NCBI RefSeq assembly: GCF_000403135.1
Contig: NZ_AQPN01000069.1
Coordinates: forward strand, 1 to 52,844
Length of the DNA: 52,844 nt
Source of the DNA: Arcticibacter svalbardensis MN12-7
Lineage (GTDB): Bacteria > Bacteroidota > Bacteroidia > Sphingobacteriales > Sphingobacteriaceae
Direction of reading: 5' to 3'
Shown here: positions 44,453 to 52,844 of the stretch, piece by piece
How positions within the stretch are numbered: the stretch's first letter is position 1
Layout of the letters: the number at the start of each line of letters is the position of its first letter
Notes under the pieces: generated by a model
What the model was told of the DNA's origin: nothing
The model's database searches: none
The model's input: the letters and a program-made list of their open reading frames with translations, nothing else
Made by a program: the position numbers and the translations under genes

Positions 44453-46555
44453 CTATTTTAAGAGGTTAAATACAATAAGACTTGCAACATAAGCAAGCGC
44501 TGTCATATAAACAAATTGAATTAAAGGCCATCTCCAGGATTTTGTTTCCCGGTATACTACGGCAATAGTACTTATGCACTGCATCGCAAAGGCATAAAAT
44601 ATCATGAGTGAAAAAGAAGATGCCAATGTAAAGACCGGAAGCCCTGTATCGGAATTCCGCGCATCCCTCATTTTATCTGTAACAGATGAAATATGCACCT
44701 CATCATTACTCACACTATAAATCGTAGCCATAGTACCTACAAAAACTTCCCTGGCAGCAAATGAGGTGATCAGGGCAATTCCAATTTTCCAGTCATACCC
44801 AAGGGGAACAATAGCCGGCTCAATAAATTTACCGATTACTCCAGCATAGGACGATTCCAGCAATTCGGATGAACGATGCAGATTAAGTTCTGCTGGTGTA
44901 TAGGTATTGATGACTTCGCGAGACTGGTATTTACTTTTTACCTCCGCCCGCTTGCCCGGCGGACCATAATTAGAGAGTCCCCATAACACAATAGATACCG
45001 CAATAATCACTTTTCCTGCCTCGAGTACAAATGTTTTCACCTTCTCAAACATGGTCAGCAATACATTGTCCCAGCGTGGCATTCTGTAAACGGGAAGCTC
45101 CATGATAAAATATCCCTTTTCCTTTGCTTTCAACACCAGTTTAAACACAAGAGCCACTACAATAGCCGCAATAAAACTGATGAAATACATACCCATCAAT
45201 GCCAGTCCCTGCAGATTTAAAAACCCGAATACTTTTGTATCAGGCACTACTAAGGCAATTAAAACAGCATATACCGGAAGTCTGGCAGAACAGCTTATCA
45301 GTGGAACAACCATAATAGTGATCATCCTGTCTTTCCAGCTTTCAATATTCCGGGTACTCATAATGGAGGGAACGGCACAGGCCAGACTGCCAATCATAGG
45401 CACCACAGACTTACCATTAAGCCCTACTTTCCGCATCACTTTATCCATCATAAAGGTGACCCTTGCCATATAACCGGTATCTTCCAGAATGGAGATAAAG
45501 GCGAATAAAATAGCGATTTGAGGTATAAATACCAACACCCCACTTAAACCGGCAATAATTCCATCACTAAGCAGATCCGTCAATACCCCGGCAGGCAGAT
45601 TAGCATGAACTAAACCCGTCAGCCACATAAAAGCATTTTCTATGAGTGACATAGGGTAGGCAGACCAGGCAAAAATGGATTGAAATATGATAAAAAGAAT
45701 AAAAAAGAAAATGATAAAACCCCAGATCTTATGCGTTAAAACCTTGTCTATTCTATTGCTTGGCGTTTCTTTCTTCGGTCCAGAACTTGTTGTTACGGTG
45801 TCTGCGAGAACTTTATTGATATAATTATATCGGGCTATAGTTTCTTCTGCTTTTGAAGATTGCGAGTGAAAGGAGAATTCCTGTTCAATTTCTTCAATCC
45901 GGTCGCTCTCGTCATGCGTCAGAAAACGCAAATTCTCATGCTGATGTGCCATCTGAAGCGCGACATAGGGGCTATCCAGTAACAACTCCTCACCTATCTT
46001 ATGGATCAGTTCCGGTGCCAGGAGACTAACCTCAATCGTGTCTTTTTGTAAAGCAATCGTCGGATTATAAGCAATTGCTTCTTTTAATTTATCTATATTG
46101 ATTCCCTGCCTGGCAGTAACAGGCACAATCTGCACACCCAATTTTTCAGAAAGAGCATCTACATTAATGACTGAACCCGACTTATTAGCCAGATCCATCA
46201 TATTTAAAGCAATGATTACGGGGATTTTAAGGTCGGCAACCTGCGTATAGAGCAGCAGATTTCGCTTTAAATTAGTGGCATCTACTACCACAATGATCAG
46301 GTCAGGGTGCACAGGATTTTTGACATCAGCAAGAACCTCAAAGACAATAGATTCATCTTTACTTTTAGGATAAAGACTATAGGTTCCGGGAAGATCAATG
46401 ATCAGTGCGTTTCTTTTATCCGGTAACTTACAAGTTCCTGTCTTTTTATCGACAGTGATACCCGGGAAATTACCAACCTTCTGATTTAATCCTGTTAGGA
46501 CGTTGAATAACGTAGATTTACCTGTGTTAGGGTTACCAACTAGCGCTACCTTCAA
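44453..46555 (-). CDS. feoB: Ferrous iron transporter FeoB
   Basis: FeoB is the inner-membrane Fe(II) permease with a cytosolic G domain. The 700-residue product shows G1 GNPNTGKST (7-15), the G2 region GNFPGITVDKKTG, G3 DLPGTYSLYP and G4 NMMD, then a helical spacer and about ten membrane helices, including the core motif CAVPSIMSTRNIE and a second gate-like segment GYMARVTFMMDKVMRKVGL. The start is TTG 46555, 10 nt after the original feoA stop. The gene is intact although feoA upstream is frameshifted. Confidence 0.97.
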   Translation of the reverse strand: MKVALVGNPNTGKSTLFNVLTGLNQKVGNFPGITVDKKTGTCKLPDKRNALIIDLPGTYSLYPKSKDESIVFEVLADVKNPVHPDLIIVVVDATNLKRNLLLYTQVADLKIPVIIALNMMDLANKSGSVINVDALSEKLGVQIVPVTARQGINIDKLKEAIAYNPTIALQKDTIEVSLLAPELIHKIGEELLLDSPYVALQMAHQHENLRFLTHDESDRIEEIEQEFSFHSQSSKAEETIARYNYINKVLADTVTTSSGPKKETPSNRIDKVLTHKIWGFIIFFFILFIIFQSIFAWSAYPMSLIENAFMWLTGLVHANLPAGVLTDLLSDGIIAGLSGVLVFIPQIAILFAFISILEDTGYMARVTFMMDKVMRKVGLNGKSVVPMIGSLACAVPSIMSTRNIESWKDRMITIMVVPLISCSARLPVYAVLIALVVPDTKVFGFLNLQGLALMGMYFISFIAAIVVALVFKLVLKAKEKGYFIMELPVYRMPRWDNVLLTMFEKVKTFVLEAGKVIIAVSIVLWGLSNYGPPGKRAEVKSKYQSREVINTYTPAELNLHRSSELLESSYAGVIGKFIEPAIVPLGYDWKIGIALITSFAAREVFVGTMATIYSVSNDEVHISSVTDKMRDARNSDTGLPVFTLASSFSLMIFYAFAMQCISTIAVVYRETKSWRWPLIQFVYMTALAYVASLIVFNLLK

Positions 46556-46565
46556 GTTAATTCAA

Positions 46566-46786
46566 TTATAAGTGCTGCAATACTATAGTCGAAGCTTCCT
46601 GCATACGTAAGCTCAACTGGTAACCAGATACTGTAATTGCTATCGGATCACCCAAAGGAGCAAAACGATCAACCAAATCAATTCTCCGGGTAAACATCCC
46701 ATTTCCATTAATTTAACCGACATTTCCAGATCGGTAAACTCTTTAATGATACCTGATTGACCCGGGCGCAATTGTGATAGCTTCAT
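46566..46786 (-). pseudogene. feoA: Ferrous iron transport protein A with a -1 frameshift
   Basis: FeoA is a small SH3-like cytosolic partner of FeoB. From ATG 46786 the frame reads MKLSQLRPGQSGIIKEF then MEMGCLPGELI, and then fails: one base is missing near 46672-46679 and translation ends at TAG 46640-46642 (48 residues). Restoring one base gives VDRFAPLGDPIAITVSGYQ to the stop at 46566, a normal 73-residue FeoA. Because feoB is intact and the upstream promoter is good, a sequencing error is as likely as true inactivation. Confidence 0.88.
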
Positions 46787-46803
46787 TTGTGATTATCTAT
46801 ACA

Positions 46804-46835
46804 CAAAAATAGTCCTTATTTGGTATAAATCCAAA
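46804..46835 (-). promoter_or_regulatory. feoAB promoter
   Basis: On the minus strand TTTG (46835-46832), exactly 20 bp, then TATTTTTG (46811-46804): a full match to the Bacteroidota promoter. Transcription should begin about 12 nt before the feoA ATG. Confidence 0.85.
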
Positions 46836-46839
46836 TAAG
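46815..46839. promoter_or_regulatory. Candidate operator: inverted repeat in the feoAB promoter
   Basis: CTTATTTGG, seven bases, CCAAATAAG form a perfect 9-7-9 palindrome covering the -33 box and most of the spacer. The position is ideal for a repressor; an iron-dependent DtxR/MntR- or Fur-type regulator is the obvious candidate, though the sequence is not a standard box for either. Confidence 0.6.
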
Positions 46840-46852
46840 ACTCCTACTAAGA

Positions 46853-46984
46853 TTACCTTTTATTTGTAAAATTAATAGGTTGTTTACTAAAATGCGGACA
46901 ATTGCACTTTTTTCGAAAGATTCCACACGAACTGGACATCAAGACAACAAGAACCAGGACAATCAATTTAAATCTTCTTTCCAT
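46853..46984 (-). CDS. Small lipoprotein (43 aa), too short for routine calling
   Basis: A 43-codon frame from ATG 46984 encodes a positively charged N terminus (MERRFKL), a hydrophobic core and a lipobox MSSSC with the modifiable Cys near residue 20, followed by a short mature tail containing KKCNCPHF. It overlaps the vanZ 3' end by 17 bp in another frame, and so is the fourth gene of the sprA-gcvH-vanZ unit. The mature peptide is only about 24 residues, with a Cys-x-Cys pair that could bind metal or form disulfides. Function unknown. Confidence 0.72.
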   Translation of the reverse strand: MERRFKLIVLVLVVLMSSSCGIFRKKCNCPHFSKQPINFTNKR

Positions 46985-47366
46985 GTCTCGTTCTGCATAA
47001 AACCAAGTAGCTAAAAACGGCCATCCCTACACCTACCGTATCACAAAACAGGTCCCACCAGTCACCAGAACGATAAGTAAACACTTTCCATTGCAACACT
47101 TCAATAAACGCCCCGAAAAAAAAGCTTAAAAAGGCAATTTTAAAAATGGTAAAAAAGCTTAAAAAAAGACTTTTATGGGAATTAATACTGCCGTAAAGAA
47201 TCAGGATCGTTAAAACGAAAAATAAACCCGTATGAACCGTTTTATCAAAACCCTCATAATATTCCTGAGAACTTCCCGGGATATCATTCATCGGCACATT
47301 GCAAATCACCAGCACCAGTACCAACCATAAAATGGCAGGTAACTGGTATTTTAAGCTTTTGATCAT
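46968..47366 (-). CDS. VanZ-family membrane protein
   Basis: The 132-residue protein has four predicted membrane helices and the VanZ-like layout: DKTVHTGLFFVLTILILYG in the second helix region, GAFIEVLQWKVFTYRSGDWWDLFCDTVGVG (read across helix 3 and the conserved loop) near the end. VanZ relatives confer teicoplanin tolerance in some Firmicutes, but the general role is unknown. Its start overlaps the gcvH stop by four bases (ATGA), in a unit with sprA. Confidence 0.9.
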   Translation of the reverse strand: MIKSLKYQLPAILWLVLVLVICNVPMNDIPGSSQEYYEGFDKTVHTGLFFVLTILILYGSINSHKSLFLSFFTIFKIAFLSFFFGAFIEVLQWKVFTYRSGDWWDLFCDTVGVGMAVFSYLVLCRTRHGKKI

Positions 47367-47746
47367 TTTACGCCAATCTGATCTTTATATTCTTCAGCAT
47401 TCAGAAGATCATCAAAATCAAGAATAGACTTTACCTCGATTTTCACCATCCATCCATCACCATAAGGATCCTGGTTCACAAATTCAGGATTAGCATCCAG
47501 TTTATCATTCAATTCAAGCACAGTACCCGCTATAGGCATAAATAGATCCGAAACCGTTTTAACCGCTTCCACTGTACCGAAAACTTCATTCTTAGCCACT
47601 TCCTGACCGATGGTATTGATATCAATATACACAATATCACCTAATTCACTTTGTGCAAACTCAGTAATACCAATTACAGCATTGTTACCATCCAAACGGA
47701 TCCACTCATGATCTTTGGTATATTTTAACTCTGAAGGAAAATTCAT
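47363..47746 (-). CDS. gcvH: Glycine cleavage system H protein
   Basis: GcvH carries the lipoyl group that shuttles the aminomethyl intermediate between GcvP, GcvT and GcvL. I chose ATG 47746 (MNFPSELKYTKDHEW), giving 127 residues; an in-frame TTG lies five codons upstream. The lipoylation lysine is K63 in FGTVEAVKTVSDL. It sits 45 bp downstream of sprA and overlaps vanZ by four bases, far from gcvT at 17-18 kb, so the glycine cleavage genes are scattered. Confidence 0.97.
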   Translation of the reverse strand: MNFPSELKYTKDHEWIRLDGNNAVIGITEFAQSELGDIVYIDINTIGQEVAKNEVFGTVEAVKTVSDLFMPIAGTVLELNDKLDANPEFVNQDPYGDGWMVKIEVKSILDFDDLLNAEEYKDQIGVK

Positions 47747-47791
47747 GTTGTTTTTTTTCAAAAATACTGTAATGAAATTACTTTTCTATGC

Positions 47792-50700
47792 TTACTGGAT
47801 AGTAAACTTCAGATTTATTCCAAAATTACTGAACGAAGTATTAAAAGTTTGCGATGTATACGGCTTATTGACGCTTCCATCATAGAAAAAACGGACATTT
47901 AACCGCTGATTCAATATATAATCCAAAGAAGGTTTTATGCTGATCGTTTTTGCGCCCGATGACACTTCGGCATTTTCAACATCCGCACGATAAATAACCG
48001 TTTTAATATCATTTATTGCAACATCCATTTTAAGATTCACATCGTTCTTCGACTTCCTGGAGGCAAACAGCCCAAAAGGAAAGCGGAAATTAGCCGAACG
48101 ATAACCCATACCCATAACAAAACCCTTTTCTTCCTGCTGAGCCAGCTGGCTATTGGTTAGACTTAAGCTCAATCCCCTGGTCTGACGGTATTCACAGTTC
48201 ATCGACACATTATTCTTCAACCTAAAGTCAACGCCAATTAGCGGAACGAACTGCTCAAACAAGGTCACTTGCGTAAACTGATAATAAGGCAGAAAATTAC
48301 CCTGCGCATCCTTCACACTCACTGCACCATCCACTTCTGCATACCGCACCAGCGAATTGAAGCCATTTACATTATAAGTGGAACGATAACTATGATTTAA
48401 ATTAAACGAGCTAAACATATTGCTGAAGAAATCATACTTCGTTAAACCATTATATGATATCCGCCAGTTTGGTATAGGTATGCCCGGAAAACGTTTCAAA
48501 CTCACAGATGAAACATCCTGTCCCGTATACGCAGCAATAAAAGAGGCAACAACAACATCCTGCGAGTTTTTACCATATCCATCCGCATAACCATCCGTTA
48601 CACCATTCGAATTCGGATTTCCTGTCGCAAGTCTGGAGGATATAGCAGACCTGTTCGCCTCAAACTTCCGGAACAGATTGGTATTCCCTGATGAAGCATT
48701 TTTCCCAAATGCAGTACGCAGGGCGATAAAGGAAATACTGAAGTCGCCACTTGTCACCGGACTTTGATTTTCAAACTCATTGGTCACCTGGTTAAACCTG
48801 AAATTTGTTGAATAGTTAAAGTTGGAACTCTTCAATGCGATCAGCTCAATTCGCAAATCTTTGAAAGGTTCAATCGTACCTCTTAAGTTAATATCTTCTT
48901 TTCTGCTGGTCACATACAATTGATTCTGCAAAGTATCACGTGTAATCCAACCCTTTTCAATCGCCTTTCCCCGTATATCGCGCTGACTTCCAAAAATAAA
49001 TCCCCAGCCCGGTGCATTTTCATCCATATCATATCCGAGCAGATTCGTACCCGGAAGATAACCCGGCATAAAGGTTCCATTTGTAATCGTATAAGCACCC
49101 GCTAAGTTCTTAACACTCGTAACCGCACCCACCAGCAAGGAATTTAAAGACCCTTTATCCCGGGATGCCTTGCGCACAAAATCAAACTTATTATATAAAC
49201 CCACAAAATTCAAAGTAGGATTAATCTGGATGATCCTCGAATTCTGAATCGTATTTCCATAATCAATTGTCGGATCCCGAAGCGTAATTAAAGGCTCGGT
49301 TTTCCAACTAAAATTAGTTCCATAACGGGCAATGACATTCGTCCAGCTGAACCCCGGTATTTTATTAATCGGAACTGTATAACTCACATTCATCGTATGA
49401 TTGTAATCAGTCGTTCGCCCCAGCTTTTTCAGGTTGTCCCAAATCGTATCCCTTGCCAATCCATTCACCCTTCCCTGTGGCTCATCAATGATAGAATAAT
49501 TCGTCGCGTTGAAATCTAACTGCAGCGACTTAGTCAAGTTCCAGCTGATCCCGTACAATCTGCTCATCTGGAAGTTCTTATTAAACGTCGACAGCGGCAA
49601 CACATTCCCCGGGTCATTATCCCGAAGCGAGTTCTCGGTATACAAACGGTCCACATCAATCCTGAAGTTCAGCACAGAAGGCATGAGGTTGAAATTGAAA
49701 TCACGCAACAGGGCAAAGGTGTTCGACTTAATAATCTTTGCGAAAGGCGTATAGTTCCTAGGCTTACTGCTGTAGTTATAAGCCAGACTTCCACGATATG
49801 TCTTCTGCACTGATCTTTCAGTGATGTAATCATGGTGACTATAATCCGTAAACGAATAAGAAGCACTCAGATTCTCCACATCCCAGATCCTGCTTTTACT
49901 CGTAGGATCCGTTTTAATTTTACGCACATTAGTCAGGTTAAAACTCCTCCTCTGTGTATAATCATCTACGATCCTATGGATAGAATCCTGCTGAACCTTC
50001 GAAAGATTCTTCAACACTGTTTTCAACTCCAGATCCGAAGACCGCGGATCATATTGTGGCGTACTATTCTGTGTGGAAACCTGCACAAACACCGGAATCT
50101 GAATCCCTGCCTTTGCCGGGAAAAACTTACCGAGCTCCACATTAGCCGCCACATCTACCGATTTATCATCACTTCTATTCCGCTCACTGGTACGCTGGTC
50201 AATAGACCCGAAACCAACCGTACTCTTACTTCCCGAAACCGTCACATCAGCAAAGTCCGCCAATTTCGCATTCATTCTAGCGGTAGCAGCCCATCCCCCG
50301 CGCTCGTCAAAATCCGTTAAACGCAGTTCATTAAACCACACCTGTCCCGATTTCTCTAACCCATCATCACCACCCGGTCGGGTACTGGTACGCAGCGGAT
50401 TCTTAATCCCCACCATATAAACCCTCACCTTACTCAGATCGGGCTGTCCCATCACCCGGATTGTATTCAAGCCATCCGTATACACATAAGGCACATTTAC
50501 CGGCCAGGGTAAGCCATCCAGCAAAGCACTATTTCTTTCCGCCTTAGCAGCCTGCAGATTCTTTAGGTCCAGATCCATCGCATTACTCTCCGGCCAAATC
50601 GAATACGGATCACTTGTACCCGCAGGAGTAATCTGCAACGGAATCTCATACTCATAGTAATTATCCTGATTGTCCGTTCCAATCCTCACTACCGCAGAAA

Positions 50701-52844
50701 TTTCATTGTCCTGAAGCAAGTCGCCTTCCGCATGTATAAACATTTCCAAACGACCATACGACCTGAAATCATTATAGCCCGTTTTAAACGCCGCCCTCGT
50801 ATAACCATCCCGCAGATTCTTCACATTAACCAACAGCGATTGCTCATTTTGCTGCGTACTGCCTGTATAATTTGTTAAATCCAGCTCCCTGGTAATGCCC
50901 GGTGGCACCACATAAGGAATAGGCGTCCGCTTTCCATTCTCTTCAATATTAATCGTACTCACATCCATCACCGAAGCGTCTAACCCGGGGTTAGTGCCTA
51001 AAGTAGGATCAACCAATACTTTTGCCGGACTATTTTCCGAATTATACCTGCGCCACTCCCCTCTTGCCAACTGCAATTTAGCCAGCCGAAGCACCGCAGA
51101 ATCAGCAAAGTCAGTCATAAACATCCGCATAAAACGAATCGACTTAAAATCTTCTATATTCCCTACCCGCTGCTGATACTGCGAAATAGGAATTTTAAAC
51201 TGATACCAGGATACCTGTTGCGAACTGCCATTTGCCAGTTTCACTGTCGACGTCACCTTATCTGCAATAAAGTTCTGACCCACCACCATATCCTGCGGAC
51301 GGATTGAAATCTTATACTGATAATATTCATCCGTTAACGACATGTTATTGTCCCGGTTAATATCCTCACCATCCGGCAATGATGTTGCCGCCGAGTTCTC
51401 AATACCCGTTTCCGCCAGCGACTGCGCTATCGTTTTCGAATTGCCCTCTGTTCCATTGTACTTCTCATACCGCTTCAAGATCCCGGCATTCGTATCCTCC
51501 AGACTTCCGCCTCTGTAATATTGATAATTATCTGATGATGGATCCGATTTGATCTCCGCAGCCGCAGCACTGGTCAGCTGACCTGATACCTGATTGATAA
51601 AAGGAGCAAAATATTGCTGTTCAACCGCATCACCCAATCCATCCAAACCTACATCCTGCACCTTTCTAACCTCTGAATTATTGTCAAATGCCTGAATAAT
51701 AGGCTGAAGTTTAGGCACCCTACCCCATTGCGTACTATCTGTGCGACTCTCATCCCCATCAGCAGGCAAGCCATTTTCCAACGACTTCCTGCCATCTTTC
51801 AGGATATCCTCTGAGATATTACCCAAATTTAAGTATAAATCCCCACCCTCCGAATTCGGTTTGTAAATAAAAGGATCCATCATCCAGATCTCCACAAACT
51901 CCACATTTAAGGACTCAAAATCTGTCGTTTCCAGTTTACGAAACAAACCACCCCAACGGCTTTTTGGATTAAGCAACTGCCCGTTCTGGTTCAATCCCGT
52001 CGTCGTATAATTATAAGGTCCACGCAGCATCGGGTAAAACGCCAGATCAAAAGTAGGTAGCGTCAGCGCCAAACCAGTAGGCGATTGTTTCAGCGGAAAT
52101 ACCTCCTGCTCATAAACCTCCCGCACATAATGATTCGAAAGCTCATCTTTATTCGAACGGATACTAGCAGGCGCAGTAGAACCCGCCCGGTTAAAAAATA
52201 TAGGATCCAGGTTATAAAACGCCAGACGGGAACGGTTAAAGCCATACGCGAGATCATTACTCAACGTTGACTCAGGAAATTGTTGCGGCGTACCCGACAA
52301 TTGCCAGCCAATCGCACTCTTCAAATCAATGATAGAACGGGTGCCCTCAAAATCATCCACATAACTCACCCCATTTGTACTGCCGGCAAAATCCAGCGAC
52401 TTAGGATGACCGGGGATCAGGTTAGCAAATTCCCCCGACATCGTCACCGACGAAAGCACCTTCGTATCAATAAAGGGTATTTTATCCACCATCCGTGTCA
52501 GCCATCTCGAATCTGAACTGTAATTCGCATCAAGCCCCCACATTGTATTCGAAATAGGTTCCTCCCCAATGTTTACCTTCGCGGTCAAAGGTTTCTCCGT
52601 CAGGTTCATAATCGTTCCCCCAAGGTTAAAACGGTCGCTCACTTTATAATCAAGACGGGAGCCAAATAACGAACGCTGCTGAAGTCCAAACAGCTCATTA
52701 CTCTCCAGTTTAATCCGGATCGTCTGACCCGAATTCAACAAAGCCTGGTTCAAAATCCGCACCCGGCCAATATTATAATCCACAGTAAAATCTACCCCCT
52801 CTGCCAGCGGAAGTGTCCCCGCAAAAACCTGTACCGAGCCGGCA
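47792..52844 (-). CDS. sprA: SprA/Sov, type IX secretion outer-membrane translocon (C-terminal part)
   Basis: The frame is open to the right edge, so only about the last 1,683 residues of a protein usually near 2,400 are present. SprA (Sov in Porphyromonas) is the giant beta-barrel pore of the type IX secretion system, needed for gliding and export of CTD-bearing proteins. Visible signs are repeated strand-turn units such as GVDFTVDYNIGRVRILNQ at the edge, YVDDFEGTRSIIDL, GLEKSGQVWFNELRLTDFDERGG in its conserved context, and a C-terminal barrel ending NFGINLKFTIQ. gcvH and vanZ follow. No other T9SS gene is in the window. Confidence 0.96.
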   Translation of the reverse strand, partial: AGSVQVFAGTLPLAEGVDFTVDYNIGRVRILNQALLNSGQTIRIKLESNELFGLQQRSLFGSRLDYKVSDRFNLGGTIMNLTEKPLTAKVNIGEEPISNTMWGLDANYSSDSRWLTRMVDKIPFIDTKVLSSVTMSGEFANLIPGHPKSLDFAGSTNGVSYVDDFEGTRSIIDLKSAIGWQLSGTPQQFPESTLSNDLAYGFNRSRLAFYNLDPIFFNRAGSTAPASIRSNKDELSNHYVREVYEQEVFPLKQSPTGLALTLPTFDLAFYPMLRGPYNYTTTGLNQNGQLLNPKSRWGGLFRKLETTDFESLNVEFVEIWMMDPFIYKPNSEGGDLYLNLGNISEDILKDGRKSLENGLPADGDESRTDSTQWGRVPKLQPIIQAFDNNSEVRKVQDVGLDGLGDAVEQQYFAPFINQVSGQLTSAAAAEIKSDPSSDNYQYYRGGSLEDTNAGILKRYEKYNGTEGNSKTIAQSLAETGIENSAATSLPDGEDINRDNNMSLTDEYYQYKISIRPQDMVVGQNFIADKVTSTVKLANGSSQQVSWYQFKIPISQYQQRVGNIEDFKSIRFMRMFMTDFADSAVLRLAKLQLARGEWRRYNSENSPAKVLVDPTLGTNPGLDASVMDVSTINIEENGKRTPIPYVVPPGITRELDLTNYTGSTQQNEQSLLVNVKNLRDGYTRAAFKTGYNDFRSYGRLEMFIHAEGDLLQDNEISAVVRIGTDNQDNYYEYEIPLQITPAGTSDPYSIWPESNAMDLDLKNLQAAKAERNSALLDGLPWPVNVPYVYTDGLNTIRVMGQPDLSKVRVYMVGIKNPLRTSTRPGGDDGLEKSGQVWFNELRLTDFDERGGWAATARMNAKLADFADVTVSGSKSTVGFGSIDQRTSERNRSDDKSVDVAANVELGKFFPAKAGIQIPVFVQVSTQNSTPQYDPRSSDLELKTVLKNLSKVQQDSIHRIVDDYTQRRSFNLTNVRKIKTDPTSKSRIWDVENLSASYSFTDYSHHDYITERSVQKTYRGSLAYNYSSKPRNYTPFAKIIKSNTFALLRDFNFNLMPSVLNFRIDVDRLYTENSLRDNDPGNVLPLSTFNKNFQMSRLYGISWNLTKSLQLDFNATNYSIIDEPQGRVNGLARDTIWDNLKKLGRTTDYNHTMNVSYTVPINKIPGFSWTNVIARYGTNFSWKTEPLITLRDPTIDYGNTIQNSRIIQINPTLNFVGLYNKFDFVRKASRDKGSLNSLLVGAVTSVKNLAGAYTITNGTFMPGYLPGTNLLGYDMDENAPGWGFIFGSQRDIRGKAIEKGWITRDTLQNQLYVTSRKEDINLRGTIEPFKDLRIELIALKSSNFNYSTNFRFNQVTNEFENQSPVTSGDFSISFIALRTAFGKNASSGNTNLFRKFEANRSAISSRLATGNPNSNGVTDGYADGYGKNSQDVVVASFIAAYTGQDVSSVSLKRFPGIPIPNWRISYNGLTKYDFFSNMFSSFNLNHSYRSTYNVNGFNSLVRYAEVDGAVSVKDAQGNFLPYYQFTQVTLFEQFVPLIGVDFRLKNNVSMNCEYRQTRGLSLSLTNSQLAQQEEKGFVMGMGYRSANFRFPFGLFASRKSKNDVNLKMDVAINDIKTVIYRADVENAEVSSGAKTISIKPSLDYILNQRLNVRFFYDGSVNKPYTSQTFNTSFSNFGINLKFTIQ

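Noticed and set aside
44442-46984. Iron or metal link between feoAB and the small CNC lipoprotein
   Set aside because: They are on the same strand, but the feo promoter and palindrome separate them and no evidence connects their functions.
49832-50320. A 162-codon plus-strand frame inside sprA
   Set aside because: It is antisense to conserved SprA sequence; the translation is basic and low in structure, as expected of a shadow frame.

Overview
The window is chromosomal DNA from a Bacteroidota bacterium, most likely Sphingobacteriaceae (Pedobacter-like). The evidence is a C-terminal SprA (type IX secretion translocon) gene, protein sequences of that type throughout, moderate-to-low GC with AT-rich spacers, almost no Shine-Dalgarno sequences, frequent TTG/GTG starts, and Bacteroidota-type promoters (TTTG, about 20 bp, TAnnTTTG). 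I see no plasmid, phage, transposase, CRISPR or tRNA/rRNA gene; this is mostly a core metabolic and cell-envelope region.

Layout. 1-4.6 kb: a truncated alginate-export-type porin diverging from a Crp/Fnr regulator, a spacer with a long palindromic repeat, an unknown conserved protein and an iron-sulfur cryptochrome/photolyase. 4.65-9.7 kb: a promoter and SAM-I riboswitch, then metH and metF (methionine and folate one-carbon cycle), closed by a bidirectional terminator. 9.7-14.6 kb (minus): thrA-thrB-thrC behind a previously unannotated leader peptide with an Ile/Thr run and an attenuator. 14.7-16.5 kb: rsgA-dtd-mazG-like. 16.5-22.5 kb (minus): flippase-like protein, glycosyltransferase, GAF/PP2C phosphatase, rnhB, gcvT and comB. 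22.5-28.7 kb: ruvC; HIT and greA with a terminator in the greA leader; dxs; scpA-glyA-response regulator. 29-38.8 kb: comF/rlmN (minus), then amidohydrolase, acylphosphatase, Wzx-like flippase, dut, TPR protein, DUF4292 lipoprotein, M23/EnvC-like protein and two tatA genes. 38.8-47 kb: gatA broken by two -1 frameshifts, a MltD-like transglycosylase, OmpA lipoprotein, DUF4198-like protein, unknown lipoprotein, SprT-like protein and feoAB (feoA also frameshifted). 47-52.8 kb (minus): sprA-gcvH-vanZ plus a tiny lipoprotein.

How the genes connect. One-carbon metabolism recurs: metH, metF, glyA, gcvT and gcvH are all here, spread over separate units. Aspartate-family synthesis (thrABC) appears to be controlled by translation-coupled attenuation and metH by SAM. 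Much of the remainder is envelope biogenesis (SprA, flippases, M23, MltD, OmpA, lipoproteins, Tat).

The points most worth checking are RNA-level: the thr leader, whose Ile/Thr core matches that of E. coli ThrL; the terminator between the greA promoter and its start; two in-phase A AAA AAC heptamers exactly where gatA changes frame; a perfect promoter/operator palindrome before feoAB; a downstream copy of the SAM riboswitch P1 strand; and a recurring pattern of -7 boxes only 4-7 nt before start codons. I did not find a clear new multi-gene system.
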